This document shows, piece by piece, positions 35,851 to 45,672 of a DNA stretch of 64,000 nucleotides. The DNA comes from Janibacter sp. Soil728 (GTDB lineage: Bacteria > Actinomycetota > Actinomycetes > Actinomycetales > Dermatophilaceae). A program made the translations under genes and the position numbers. The stretch lies in assembly GCF_001428305.1 (NCBI RefSeq), contig NZ_LMRZ01000006.1:395736-459735 (forward strand), given 5' to 3'. The notes under the pieces were generated by a model. The model was not told the origin of the DNA. It ran no database searches and saw nothing but the letters and a program-made list of their open reading frames with translations. The stretch's first letter is position 1; every line of letters begins with the position of its first letter.

Positions 35851-36731
35851 TTGGCGTCCGGGAGCTCACCCTTGCAGAGCTGCTCGGTGGTCAGGTCGCC
35901 CTTGGGACGCTCGGCGTCGGTGAAGCCGAACTCGCCGATGACGTCCGTGTAGGCCTTCTTGTCACCGGTGATCTTGGCCAGTTCCTTGTTGTAGGCGTCG
36001 CGCAGGGTGTCGTCACCCTTCTTGAAGACCGTCGCGCCGGCACCGACCTGCTGCTTGCCGTCGACGACGGCGACGAAGGAGTCGGTCACGTCGACCTTGA
36101 CGTCGGGGTTCTTCTCGGCCATCGTCCGCAACGAGATCCCCGTGAGCGCGAAGACATCGCTGCGACCTCGGACGACGGCGTCCATGCCGTCCTGCGGGCT
36201 CTTGACCTCGGTGGCCTTGATGCCGAGCGACTTCGCGTAGCCCGACTCGATGGCACCACTCATGGTCGAGAACTTGGCGCCGGACTTCTTGACGTCCTCG
36301 AGGTTCTTCAGGTTCTTGGGGTTGCCCTCGGGAACCATCAAGGCGGTCGTGTAGAGGATCTCCGGGTCACCGAAGGAGGCCTCCTTGCAGCGCTCGGGCA
36401 GGATCGACATCCCCGCGGAGATGACATCGAAGCGGCCGGCCTTCAGACCGGGGATGAGGGATCCCCACTCGGTCTTGACGCCCTTGACCTCGTCGATCCC
36501 CATGTCCTTGAAGATCTTCTTGTGCAGCGCGATCGTCGCGCCGGTCAGCTCGCCATCCTTCTCGAAGGAGTACGGGTCCTCGCCGGCGAAACCGACGGTG
36601 ACCACGCCCTTGTCCTTGAGCTGGGTCAGCTTGTCCCCGGACGCGCTGTCCGATCCAGAGTCCCCGCATGCCGCCAGGGTGAGGGCCATCGTCAGTGCGG
36701 CGGTCCCGGCCAGAGTTCGCGTGTGTCGCAC
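35847..36731 (-). CDS. ehuB: Substrate-binding lipoprotein, EhuB-like (ectoine/hydroxyectoine)
   Basis: A 294-residue periplasmic-binding-protein lipoprotein from GTG 36731, chosen because GGAGGA lies 6 bases upstream (a GTG at 36746 would overlap that site). The lipobox is LTLAAC. The mature sequence has the EhuB pattern: VGFAGEDPYSFEKDGELTGATIALHKKIFKDMGIDEVKGVKTEWGSLIPGLKAGRFDVISAGMSILPERCKE, with aromatic and acidic residues in the ligand region. It feeds ectoine or a similar compatible solute to EhuCDA. No ectoine catabolic (eut/doe) genes are nearby, so uptake for osmoprotection is the simpler reading; other polar amino acids cannot be excluded. Confidence 0.8.
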   Translation of the reverse strand: MRHTRTLAGTAALTMALTLAACGDSGSDSASGDKLTQLKDKGVVTVGFAGEDPYSFEKDGELTGATIALHKKIFKDMGIDEVKGVKTEWGSLIPGLKAGRFDVISAGMSILPERCKEASFGDPEILYTTALMVPEGNPKNLKNLEDVKKSGAKFSTMSGAIESGYAKSLGIKATEVKSPQDGMDAVVRGRSDVFALTGISLRTMAEKNPDVKVDVTDSFVAVVDGKQQVGAGATVFKKGDDTLRDAYNKELAKITGDKKAYTDVIGEFGFTDAERPKGDLTTEQLCKGELPDAK

Positions 36732-36809
36732 GAGCTTCCTCCCCACGGAGGGTCTTCCCCGGGTCGGTCCCAGTCCTCCGATTCACCTCACCCGACCAAA
36801 TACGAGGGC

Positions 36810-36845
36810 CGAAGGGGGCGCTAGACCGCGACAGACCTCCCTTCG
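36810..36845. other. Inverted CGAAGGG pair between divergent ehuB and response regulator genes
   Basis: CGAAGGGGG (36810-36818) and CTCCCTTCG (36837-36845) form an imperfect stem with an 18-base loop. It lies between divergent promoters, where a terminator would have no obvious target. Confidence 0.5.
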
Positions 36846-36931
36846 TTGTCAGTCCGTAACCCAACGAAACGGCCCGGGGTCTGCCGCCCACGTTCAGCAG
36901 ACATCCAGACAACGGGCGCACACTCGATGAG

Positions 36932-37648
<717 letters not shown>

Positions 37649-37655
37649 GCCGCAG

Positions 37656-39140
37656 ATGAGCCTGGAGCGGATCACTGCGCCCGTCGTCCGCAAGCTCGAG
37701 GCGATGCCGCTCACCTGGCGGCTCGTCGTCATCCTGCTCACCCTCCTGCTCGCCGCCCTCATGGCGACCTCCCTGACGACGGCCTGGCTCGTCCAGCGTG
37801 ACCTCAAGGCCAATGTCGACGACCAGCTGCGAGCCGTGGCCATCCCGATCGCCGAGGACGACGCGGCCGTGACGGTCGGTGGGGACAGCGGCGACATCTA
37901 CAACCACACGACACCCACGGACCCGACCAACTACTTCTTCGTGCGCCAGCCCTCCGACGGCTCCGCCTGGCAGTACCGCTTCCCCACGGGTGAGACCAGC
38001 CGTCCCGACGTCCCGGTCCTCCGGCTCGATGACCCACGGGTGCTCGACGGCCAGCCCTTCACCGTGCCCTCCGTCGACGGTCACACGCGCTGGCGCTTCA
38101 TCGCCGGCCACTACACGGCCCCGGACAACTCCACCTTCGCCGTGGGCATGCCCATGACGGGGGTCAACCGGATCGTCAGACGCTTCGCCATCGTCACCAT
38201 CGTGGTGGGGCTGGCGGCCCTGCTCACCTGTGGAGTTCTCGGCTGGTTCGCGACCCGCCGCGCCTTCCGCCCCCTTCGCCGCATCGAGGACACCGCCGCC
38301 GGTATCGCGGCAGGAGACCTCAGCCGTCGCGTCCCGGTCCGCTACAGCCGGGACGAGGTGGCCAGCCTCAGCGACTCGCTCAACGGCATGCTCGGCCAGG
38401 TCGAGCGCAGCTTCGCCCTCCAGGAGGCGTCCGAGACCAAGATGCGCCAGTTCGTGGCCGACGCCAGCCACGAGCTGCGCACCCCGCTGGCGACGGTGCG
38501 TGGCTACGCCGAGCTCTACCGGCAGGGAGCCGTGCAGGGAACCGACCAGACCGCGCAGGCGATGGACCGGATCGAGGGTGAGGCCTCACGCATGACCGGC
38601 CTCGTCGACGACCTGCTGATGCTGGCGCGCCTCGATGATCAGCGGCCGCTCGAGCTCGCCGAGATCGACCTGGTGGTGATCGCCGCCGAGACCGTGCACG
38701 ACGCTCGTGCCCGCGCGCCGCACCGGCACGTCCAGCTCGTCGGGCTCGACGCGGAGCTCGTCCCCGTGGTGCTGCGGGGCGACGAGAGCCGTCTGCGACA
38801 GGTCCTCAGCAACCTCATCGGCAATGCCCTCATGCACACTGCCGACGACGTCCTCGTCGAGGTGCGGATCGGGCAGGTCGGCGACGTCGCCGTCCTCGAG
38901 GTCCGCGACCACGGGGCAGGCATCTCCCCCGAGGCCGCCGCACGGGTCTTCGAGCGCTTCTACCGCGTGGACAAGGCACGCTCACGCGCTCGTGGCGGGA
39001 GCGGGCTGGGTCTGGCGATCGTCGCGGCCATCGTCGGCCAGCACCACGGCACGGTCCGGGTGCTCGAGACCCCGGGCGGCGGGGCGACCTTCCGCGTGGA
39101 GCTGCCCGGCTCAGACCCGGTCCGCCCCGACCGGGTCTGA
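37656..39140 (+). CDS. Membrane sensor histidine kinase
   Basis: A 494-residue kinase: transmembrane helix 1 about 21-45, an extracytoplasmic sensor domain about 48-170, helix 2 about 177-200, HAMP 200-255, dimerisation/phosphoacceptor FVADASHELRTPLATVRGYAELYR with His272, and an ATPase domain with N-box LSNLIGNALMH, G1 DHGAGI and G2 GGSGLGLAIV. It is the cognate partner of the preceding regulator. The stimulus is unknown; the neighbouring HtrA suggests envelope protein stress. Confidence 0.9.
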   Translation: MSLERITAPVVRKLEAMPLTWRLVVILLTLLLAALMATSLTTAWLVQRDLKANVDDQLRAVAIPIAEDDAAVTVGGDSGDIYNHTTPTDPTNYFFVRQPSDGSAWQYRFPTGETSRPDVPVLRLDDPRVLDGQPFTVPSVDGHTRWRFIAGHYTAPDNSTFAVGMPMTGVNRIVRRFAIVTIVVGLAALLTCGVLGWFATRRAFRPLRRIEDTAAGIAAGDLSRRVPVRYSRDEVASLSDSLNGMLGQVERSFALQEASETKMRQFVADASHELRTPLATVRGYAELYRQGAVQGTDQTAQAMDRIEGEASRMTGLVDDLLMLARLDDQRPLELAEIDLVVIAAETVHDARARAPHRHVQLVGLDAELVPVVLRGDESRLRQVLSNLIGNALMHTADDVLVEVRIGQVGDVAVLEVRDHGAGISPEAAARVFERFYRVDKARSRARGGSGLGLAIVAAIVGQHHGTVRVLETPGGGATFRVELPGSDPVRPDRV

Positions 39141-39159
39141 GAGACCCGGGCGGCCCGCG

Positions 39160-39176
39160 CACAGCAAGCCCACAGG
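39160..39176 (+). promoter_or_regulatory. Putative PhoP-type direct repeat upstream of htrA
   Basis: CACAGC (39160-39165) and CACAGG (39171-39176) start 11 bases apart. Mycobacterial PhoP binds two TCACAGC motifs with an 11-base period, so this could be the site of the adjacent regulator. It is 67 bases upstream of the htrA start. Confidence 0.45.
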
Positions 39177-39242
39177 CAACACCAAGCCGGGGCCGAAGTT
39201 GCCGAGGCACTGTGGAGGGACAGCCTCGACAAGGAGCCCCTG

Positions 39243-40526
39243 ATGGACCACGACCCGACTGCACCGATCCCGTCGCACTCTCCCCGCCCGGATGCCGGGC
39301 CGACACCGACGACCACCTACACGTCGGCCCTCACTGCACCGCCCGCGCCGCGCCTGCGACGGCGCCGCGGACGCCGCATCGGCGAGCTGACCGCGGTCGG
39401 CATCCTGTCCGCGGCTCTCGCCACCGGCGGCACGTGGGGAGTCCTCTCCCTGACCGATCAAGGGCCGGGCGCCACCTCACCGGCAGCGACCGCCGCGCAG
39501 AGCGGCGGCGGGGACGCCGCCAGCGTCGTCCCGGTGAGCACCGCCGCCAAGGCCAACCCGGACTGGAACGCCGTCACCGATGCCGTCGCCCCGAGCGTCG
39601 TGGCGATCACCGTCAAGAGCGGCAGTTCCGGGGGCGAGGGCTCCGGCGTCATCATTGACGACAAGGGGCACGTCCTCACCAACCACCACGTCGTGAGCGG
39701 GGCGGGCGACAACGCCAAGATCACCGTCACGCTCGCCGGTGGCGCCACCTACGCCGCGACGGTCGCAGGCGATGACGCGTCGACCGACCTGGCCGTCGTC
39801 ACGATCACCGACCCGCCGAAGGACCTGCGCCCCATCACGATGGGCACGTCCGGCGGGCTCGACGTGGGCGACCCGGTGATGGCGGTCGGCAACCCGCTCG
39901 GTCTCGCGGGCACGGTCACGACCGGCATCGTCAGCGCGCTGAACCGCCCCGTCACGACGAGCCGCAGCGAGGGGCAGAGCCAGGACCCCTTCGCCCAGCA
40001 GCAGGCCACCCCGGTCGTCACCTCCGCCATCCAGACCTCGGCCGCGATCAACCCGGGCAACTCCGGCGGCGCGCTCGTCGACGCCGCAGGCCGCCTCGTG
40101 GGGATCAACTCCTCGATCGCGACGCTCGGCGGCGCCGGCGGGCAGTCCGGCAGCATCGGGATCGGCTTCGCCATCCCCATCGACGAGGCCCAGTGGATCG
40201 CCGACCAGCTCATCAGGGACGGCCGCGCACAGCATGCCCTCCTCGGGGTGACCCCCAGCGACGGCTCGGCCACGCTGGGCGCGGCCACCCGCTCGGGCGC
40301 GCAGGTCCGCAAGGTCTCGAGCGGCAGCGCCGCCGACAAGGCCGGCCTGCTCGAGGGTGACCTCATCGTGGGGGTCGACGGCACCGATGTCCGCTCCGCC
40401 GAGTCCCTCGTGGGGCTCATCCACGCCAAGCGCATCGGCTCGACCGTCTCGCTGAGCATCATCCGCGGCGGTGAGGAGCAGACGATCAAGGCCACGCTCG
40501 GCGCCAAGCCGACTGACCAGGGATGA
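39243..40526 (+). CDS. HtrA/DegP-like membrane-anchored serine protease with PDZ domain
   Basis: A 427-residue protein: Pro/Thr-rich cytoplasmic N-terminus, one transmembrane helix (about 50-70), trypsin-like domain with His149 (TNHHVVSG), Asp182 (ASTDLAVV) and Ser274 (NPGNSGGALVD), and a C-terminal PDZ domain about 335-425 (GAQVRKVSSGSAADKAGLLEGDLIVGVDGTDV). ATG 39243 follows AAGGAG. The architecture is that of mycobacterial PepD (HtrA2), which degrades or refolds damaged envelope proteins. Position after the two-component genes suggests direct control by them. Confidence 0.92.
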   Translation: MDHDPTAPIPSHSPRPDAGPTPTTTYTSALTAPPAPRLRRRRGRRIGELTAVGILSAALATGGTWGVLSLTDQGPGATSPAATAAQSGGGDAASVVPVSTAAKANPDWNAVTDAVAPSVVAITVKSGSSGGEGSGVIIDDKGHVLTNHHVVSGAGDNAKITVTLAGGATYAATVAGDDASTDLAVVTITDPPKDLRPITMGTSGGLDVGDPVMAVGNPLGLAGTVTTGIVSALNRPVTTSRSEGQSQDPFAQQQATPVVTSAIQTSAAINPGNSGGALVDAAGRLVGINSSIATLGGAGGQSGSIGIGFAIPIDEAQWIADQLIRDGRAQHALLGVTPSDGSATLGAATRSGAQVRKVSSGSAADKAGLLEGDLIVGVDGTDVRSAESLVGLIHAKRIGSTVSLSIIRGGEEQTIKATLGAKPTDQG

Positions 40527-40737
40527 CCGGGCCGCGAGAGGCTCAGGAGACTCACAGGTCGATGCCAGCAGCGTCCAAGTCTGGTGGTGCAGGATCGGTC
40601 TCAGGAGCACAGGAGAAGGAGTCAACGGTCGCTCGATCGTCTCCTCCCCGACGCTGGCACCGTCCTTCTCCGGCTCCCACAGGGGTGCTACCCCCGCCTT
40701 CGGGTGTGGCGTCTGAAGGCGGCGCTGAGTAGCCGAA
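40527..40737. other. Intergenic stretch after htrA, no gene supported
   Basis: About 210 bases of lower GC. An ORF from ATG 40523 overlaps the htrA stop but has mixed third positions unlike real genes here. The stretch holds a small hairpin (CCGCCTTC 40694-40701 with GAAGGCGG 40715-40722) and three scattered CACAGG words near 40551, 40609 and 40677. Confidence 0.5.
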
Positions 40738-40781
40738 CTCATGCCCCCAGCGTGCTGATCACAGCACACTGGGGGCATGAG
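40738..40781 (+). promoter_or_regulatory. 20-bp hairpin that buries the ribosome binding site of the DUF2339 gene
   Basis: Arms 40738-40757 and 40762-40781 pair with a single mismatch around loop ATCA. The right arm contains GGGGG (40771-40775), the likely ribosome binding site, and an ATG at 40777; the arm ends one base before the preferred start ATG 40783. It may be the terminator of htrA, a translational gate, or both. Confidence 0.7.
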
Positions 40782-40782
40782 C

Positions 40783-42726
40783 ATGTCAGAACCGATCCTC
40801 GAGTCGATGCGCGCGATCGAGGACGACTTCGCCGAGGCGATGTCGCGCATGTACAGCGTGGGCAACGACCTGGCTCGCGTGCGGGCACGGCTGAGCGCGG
40901 AGGCCACCGACGTCGCCTCGACCGCCGCAGCCGCCGCAGCCGCCGAGGCCGTGGAGGCCGACCCCGAGCACTGGACCCCGGTCGCGGAGCCCGTGGCGAG
41001 CGCCCCCCGCCCTTCGCCGGCACAGCCGTCTCCTCCCCCGATCGCTCCGGGGCATGTCATGCCGCCTCCCGCGCCGGTCACCACTCCTCCCTTCGTGCCA
41101 CCGACGGCAGCGCTCCCTCCTGCCGAGCCCTGGTGGCAGCGTGACGGACTCGTCGCCAAGGTGCTGGCCGTCGTCGGGACAGCGATCACCCTCATCGGGG
41201 TCGCCTTCCTGCTCGCGCTGGCCATCCAGATGGGCTTCTTCGGCCCTCTCGCCCGGGTCCTGAGCGGCGGGCTCCTGGCCATCGCCCTCATCGGTGCCGC
41301 CGTCGTCGTGCGGCGCCGCCCCTCGGGCACCATCGGCGCCCTGGGTCTGGCCGCCACCGGCATCGCGACCGCCTACCTCGACGTCCTGGCCGTGACCCGC
41401 ATCTACGAATGGGTGCCGTTGGCCGTCGGCATGATCATCGCCGGCCTCATCGCCCTCGGCGGCGTCCTGCTCGCCCGCTCCTGGGACAGCCAGCTGCTCG
41501 CCGTCGTCGCCGTCCTCGGGGTCGCGCTCATGGCCCCCTTCGTCGGCCTCGAGCACGGACTGCTCACCGGCGCCTTCCTCCTCGTCCTCGCCGCCGCCTC
41601 GTGGCCGGCGCAGATCGGGCGGGACTGGTGGGTGCTGGAGCTGGCGCGCATCCTGCCGACGGCCCTCTTCCTCACCGCCCTGGCGGCCGTCCACGAGCGG
41701 AGCGGCATCGCCGGCCTGCTCGGCGTCCTCTTCGCGGTCCTGGTCCTCGGCACCAGCCTGGCGGGCGCTCGGATCCCCCGCCTGCCCCAGCAGCTCGGTG
41801 CCCTGGTCCCGGTCGGTGTCCTGCCGCTCGGCGCCGCGGCCCTCGCCGTCGACGACCGCTGGAGCGGTGCCGGGCTCTTCGTCGTCGCGACCTGCCTGCT
41901 CGTCTTCGTCGCCGGTCTGGCCGACCACCCGGTGGGCACCCCGGCACAGCACCGGCTGCCCGAGTTCGCCCTCGCCAGCGCCGGTCTGACCTCGCTGTGC
42001 GCCGCGCTGCGGGTCAGCGACGGGCAGGACTGGACCCCTGTCATCGGTGTCGCGCTCTGCCTCGTGTGGGCCGTGACCGCGCTGGTCCTGCGACACCGCG
42101 TCACTCTCGTCGTGGCGCTCGCCCTCGGCGCGCTCGCCACGATCGGGGCGATGTCGCTGCTGCCGCACATCGTCCTGCGCAGCCTCTCCGACGAGGTCGC
42201 CGTGCGACACCTCCTCGCCGCGACCGGGGTCGCCGTCCTCTACCTGGTCCTCGCCCGCGCCGTCACGAGCGTCCTGCCCGCGCTGGCACCCGTCCTGCCC
42301 CGGGCTCTCCTCGCCCTGTCGGCGCTGTGGGTGGGTGGCAGCGTCGTCCTGCTCATCACGCTCGTCGGCCAGCTCGTCGACGACCCGCGCGGAGGGTTCA
42401 CGGCGGGGCAGGCCGGCGCGACCGTCGTCTGGATGGCCATCGCGGCCCTCCTCCTGCTGCGGGGCCTGCGCGGCTCCACCTTCGCCATCCCTGCCGGTCT
42501 TGCGCTGGCTGCGGTGAGCGTGGGCAAGCTGCTGCTCTTCGACCTGTCCTTCCTGGGCGGCCTGGCCAGGGTGCTCAGCTTCATCGTCGCGGGTCTGCTG
42601 CTGCTCGGCATGGGCGCCGGCTTCGCCCAGGCCCTGGAGCGCACCCGCCGCACCTCCCAGCCCCACCCCGGGGCCGGTCCTGTGGAAAACCCGGCGCCCG
42701 CCGGTCCGCTTCCTCCTAGCGTCTGA
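40783..42726 (+). CDS. DUF2339 polytopic membrane protein
   Basis: A 647-residue membrane protein with a cytoplasmic N-terminus (coiled coil 1-50, Ala-rich, then a Pro-rich linker to about 115) and about 16 or more hydrophobic helices. The segment PWWQRDGLVAKVLAVVGTAITLIGVAFLLALAIQMGFFGP is the DUF2339 entry; GKLLLFDLSFLGGLARVLSFIVAGLLLLGMG is the typical end. Function unknown. ATG 40783 is preferred over ATG 40777 because GGGGG lies 7 bases before it. Confidence 0.8.
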   Translation: MSEPILESMRAIEDDFAEAMSRMYSVGNDLARVRARLSAEATDVASTAAAAAAAEAVEADPEHWTPVAEPVASAPRPSPAQPSPPPIAPGHVMPPPAPVTTPPFVPPTAALPPAEPWWQRDGLVAKVLAVVGTAITLIGVAFLLALAIQMGFFGPLARVLSGGLLAIALIGAAVVVRRRPSGTIGALGLAATGIATAYLDVLAVTRIYEWVPLAVGMIIAGLIALGGVLLARSWDSQLLAVVAVLGVALMAPFVGLEHGLLTGAFLLVLAAASWPAQIGRDWWVLELARILPTALFLTALAAVHERSGIAGLLGVLFAVLVLGTSLAGARIPRLPQQLGALVPVGVLPLGAAALAVDDRWSGAGLFVVATCLLVFVAGLADHPVGTPAQHRLPEFALASAGLTSLCAALRVSDGQDWTPVIGVALCLVWAVTALVLRHRVTLVVALALGALATIGAMSLLPHIVLRSLSDEVAVRHLLAATGVAVLYLVLARAVTSVLPALAPVLPRALLALSALWVGGSVVLLITLVGQLVDDPRGGFTAGQAGATVVWMAIAALLLLRGLRGSTFAIPAGLALAAVSVGKLLLFDLSFLGGLARVLSFIVAGLLLLGMGAGFAQALERTRRTSQPHPGAGPVENPAPAGPLPPSV

Positions 42727-42777
42727 GGGGAGCCGGGCCACAGGCGTCCGGACCACGAGCACGAAGGGGAACCCACC

Positions 42778-43074
42778 ATGGCCACTTTCACCGTCGACAC
42801 CGCGCAGGTCGCCAGCAGCGCATCGGATGTCTCCCGGATCTCCGAGGACGTCGAGACCACCGTGGCGAGCATGATGAGCCGCCTGATCTCGCTGCAGAAC
42901 GACTGGCAGGGCGATGCCTCGACCAGCTTCCAGGACCTCATCAACGACTGGCGCGTCACCCAGCGCACCGTCAAGGAGAGCCTGGACGAGATCGGTCGGG
43001 CGCTCAGCGACGCGAGCCAGACCTATGACACCTCGGAGACCTCGGTCAAGAGCTCGATGCGCTCCGGCCGCTGA
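42778..43074 (+). CDS. WXG100-family type VII secretion protein (EsxA-like)
   Basis: A 98-residue two-helix protein with the W-x-G turn at Trp43-Gln-Gly45 and a C-terminal YxxxE (Tyr83-Glu87), the general signal for type VII export. It begins at an ATG with GAAGGGG upstream. Only one Esx gene and no EccC, EccB or mycosin gene is present in this window, so it is an orphan relative to any machinery visible here. A perfect terminator follows. Confidence 0.9.
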   Translation: MATFTVDTAQVASSASDVSRISEDVETTVASMMSRLISLQNDWQGDASTSFQDLINDWRVTQRTVKESLDEIGRALSDASQTYDTSETSVKSSMRSGR

Positions 43075-43082
43075 CACCGACA

Positions 43083-43125
43083 TGACGAGGGGCGAGGACC
43101 GGCTGCCGGTCCTCGCCCCTCGTCA
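43083..43125. terminator. Perfect 20-bp bidirectional terminator hairpin
   Basis: Arms 43083-43102 and 43106-43125 pair perfectly around the loop CTG between the WXG100 gene and the convergent FtsX-type permease. Confidence 0.85.
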
Positions 43126-43137
43126 AGACCTTCGGGT

Positions 43138-45672
43138 TCACTCCGTCGAGATCGCCTGCAGGACGTCCATGCGTGCCGCGCGTCGGGCAGGGAGCAGCGC
43201 CGCCAGCACCCCGATGATCCCGGCGAGGACCACGAAGACGACCATCTGCACCCAGGGGATCGCCAGCTCGGTGATCCCGTCGTCGACCAGCGAGCGCTGG
43301 ATCGCGACGCCTGCCACGACCCCGAGGACGATGCCGAGCACTGCACCGAGGAGGGCGATCGTCACCGACTCGAGGGTGATCATCCTGCGCAGCTGGGCGC
43401 GTGAGAGTCCCACCGCCCGCAGCAGCCCGACCTCTCGGGTGCGCTCCATGACCGACAGCCCGAGGGTGTTGACGATGCCGAGCACGGCGATGACGATCGC
43501 GAGGCCGAGCAGTGCGTAGATGAGGTAGAGGATCTGGTTGATGCTGGCCCGCTGCTCGGCGGCGTAGCCCTTCTGGTCCTTGAGGGTGACGAGTGGTTGC
43601 TGGTCGGTGATCTTCTCGATCCCGGCCCGCACGCCGGCCTTGTCGACGCCCTGGTCGAGGAAGATGAAGGCCCAGTTGTCGGCGGCCGCACCACCCATCT
43701 CCTCGACGGTGTCGACGGACAGCAGGATGTCTGGCGACCCGATCGCCTGGATCTCGTCGTAGAAGCCGACGACCTTCAGCTGCTTGGTCGAGGCACCCAT
43801 CGAGACCTTGACAGTGCTGCCCACGTGACGGCCGCCCTCGTGCTTGGTCGAGAGCATCACCGAGTCGGCGCCGATGTCCGCGGTACCGGAGGTCGGCTCG
43901 ATCTGCTCGACGTCGGCAAAGGTGCTCGGGTCGATGGCCGTGGCGAAGAGCCGGCCCCCGTCGACCTCGGCGCTGACGAACCGCACCGGCGAGACCTCGC
44001 GCACCCCGTCGACTGCCGCGACCTGCTGGGCCACCGTGGACGAGAAGGGCTGCCCGACGGCATTGCTGAGGATGTAGTCGGCGCGGAAGGTCTCCTCGAT
44101 CTGCTTGTCGATGCTGGCGGTCGCGCTCGACGCGATGACGCCCATGAGGGCCACGAGCGTCATGCCGATCATCAGTGCCGAGGCCGTCGCCGCGGTGCGG
44201 CCCGGGTTGCGCACGGAGTTCTGCTCCGCCATCCGACCGACGCTGCCGAAGGCCGTGCGGTAGACCCAGCCGAGCCCGGCGATCAGCGGACGACCGACGA
44301 AGGGAGCGAGGAAGGCCGTGCCGAGGACGAGCCCGACGATGCCCGCCCCGATCCACCACAGCTGGCGGGTGTCGGCCACGAAGAGACCGACGAGGAAGGC
44401 CACGGCACCCAGCGCCAGGACGGCGACCTCGAGGCCGCGCCGGACCGGGTGGTGCCCGATGCCGGTGTCGATCGAGTCGCGCATCGCGGCCACCGGTGGC
44501 ACCGAGCCGGCCCGGCGAGCGGGCACCCATGCCGCGACCATGGTGACGACGATGCCGACCGCGTACGCGGCGATGACGGTCCGCGGCGTGAAGACCAGCC
44601 CGCTGCCCGACAGGTCGAGACCGAAGGTGGCGAAGAGCGCCTGGATCCCCAGGGCCAGCAGCACCCCGAGCAGCAGACCGAGCGTCGCCCCCACGACACC
44701 GACGACGAAGGCCTCGACGAGCACCGAGCGCACGACCTGGCGCCTGGACGCGCCGATCGCCCGCAGCAGCGCCAGCTCCCGGCCGCGCTGGGCCACGAGG
44801 ATGCTGAAGGTGTTGATGATGAGGAAGGAGCCGACGAAGAGGGCGATGCCGGCGAAGACCAGCAGGAAGGTGGTGATGAAGCCCAGCGCCTGCTGCACGT
44901 CGTTCTGGTTGGCGTCGGCGAGGCTCTTGCCGGTCCAGGCCTCGAAGCCCTTGGGCACGAGGGCCTCGGCCTGGCTGCGCAGCTCGCCCTGGCTCACGCC
45001 GTCCTTGGCGGTGACCCACACGGACGAGTACTCGTCCTTGCCGTCCATGAAGTACTTCTGCATCGTCGCGGTGTCGAAGACGGCGATCGAGGCGCCGGCC
45101 ATCCCCCCTTCGCCGAAGGTCATGGTGCCGACGAGCTTGGCCGTGATGCGCGGGACCTTGCCCGTCGTGACAAGGGGGACCTCGTCCCCGACCGTGTAGC
45201 CGGCCCGCTCAGCAGTCTTGGTGTCGACGACGACCTCACCGGTGCGCTCCGGCGCCCGACCCTCGACGATGGCGAGCGGTGACTCGCCCAGCTGGTTGGG
45301 GGCGTCGGTGTAGTTGAAGGCCATCGCGGGCGCACCCTGGCCGCCGACGACCTTGCCGTTGGTGCCGACGACGAAGACCCCGAAGGCATCGACGTTCCCG
45401 TCGGCCCGGGCAGCGCCCGGCAGCGCGGCCAGCTCGTCGACCTCGGCCGCCGAGATGCGCGCGCCGCCGGAGCCGCCGTAGTCGTCGGTCTGCTCGGCCT
45501 GGACGACGACGTCGCCGACGGTGCCGTCCATGATCCCGTCGAAGGTGCGGCCGAGGGTGTCGGTGAAGATGAGCGAACCAGCGACGAAGGCCGTCCCGAG
45601 GACGATCGCCATGGCGCTCATGAGCAGGCGCGCCTTGCGCGCCAGCAGACTCTTGAGGGTGGCCTTGAGCAT
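43138..45672 (-). CDS. FtsX/MacB-like ABC transporter permease
   Basis: An 844-residue permease with two FtsX modules: four-helix cores at about 15-40 plus 245-400, a linker pair about 430-500, and 720-840. Large extracytoplasmic domains (about 45-240 and 510-710) are of the MacB periplasmic-core type. Motifs include NTFSILVAQRGRELALLRAIGASRRQV and NTLGLSVMERTREVGLLRAVGLSRAQLRRM. ATG 45672 overlaps the ATPase stop. Such systems act as mechanotransmission pumps for lipids, peptides or lipoproteins; the substrate is unknown. Confidence 0.9.
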   Translation of the reverse strand: MLKATLKSLLARKARLLMSAMAIVLGTAFVAGSLIFTDTLGRTFDGIMDGTVGDVVVQAEQTDDYGGSGGARISAAEVDELAALPGAARADGNVDAFGVFVVGTNGKVVGGQGAPAMAFNYTDAPNQLGESPLAIVEGRAPERTGEVVVDTKTAERAGYTVGDEVPLVTTGKVPRITAKLVGTMTFGEGGMAGASIAVFDTATMQKYFMDGKDEYSSVWVTAKDGVSQGELRSQAEALVPKGFEAWTGKSLADANQNDVQQALGFITTFLLVFAGIALFVGSFLIINTFSILVAQRGRELALLRAIGASRRQVVRSVLVEAFVVGVVGATLGLLLGVLLALGIQALFATFGLDLSGSGLVFTPRTVIAAYAVGIVVTMVAAWVPARRAGSVPPVAAMRDSIDTGIGHHPVRRGLEVAVLALGAVAFLVGLFVADTRQLWWIGAGIVGLVLGTAFLAPFVGRPLIAGLGWVYRTAFGSVGRMAEQNSVRNPGRTAATASALMIGMTLVALMGVIASSATASIDKQIEETFRADYILSNAVGQPFSSTVAQQVAAVDGVREVSPVRFVSAEVDGGRLFATAIDPSTFADVEQIEPTSGTADIGADSVMLSTKHEGGRHVGSTVKVSMGASTKQLKVVGFYDEIQAIGSPDILLSVDTVEEMGGAAADNWAFIFLDQGVDKAGVRAGIEKITDQQPLVTLKDQKGYAAEQRASINQILYLIYALLGLAIVIAVLGIVNTLGLSVMERTREVGLLRAVGLSRAQLRRMITLESVTIALLGAVLGIVLGVVAGVAIQRSLVDDGITELAIPWVQMVVFVVLAGIIGVLAALLPARRAARMDVLQAISTE

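Noticed and set aside
40523-40732. 69-residue ORF overlapping the htrA stop
   Set aside because: The ATGA overlap is tempting, but third codon positions are mixed, the peptide is Ser/Pro/Gly low complexity and it reads through a hairpin.
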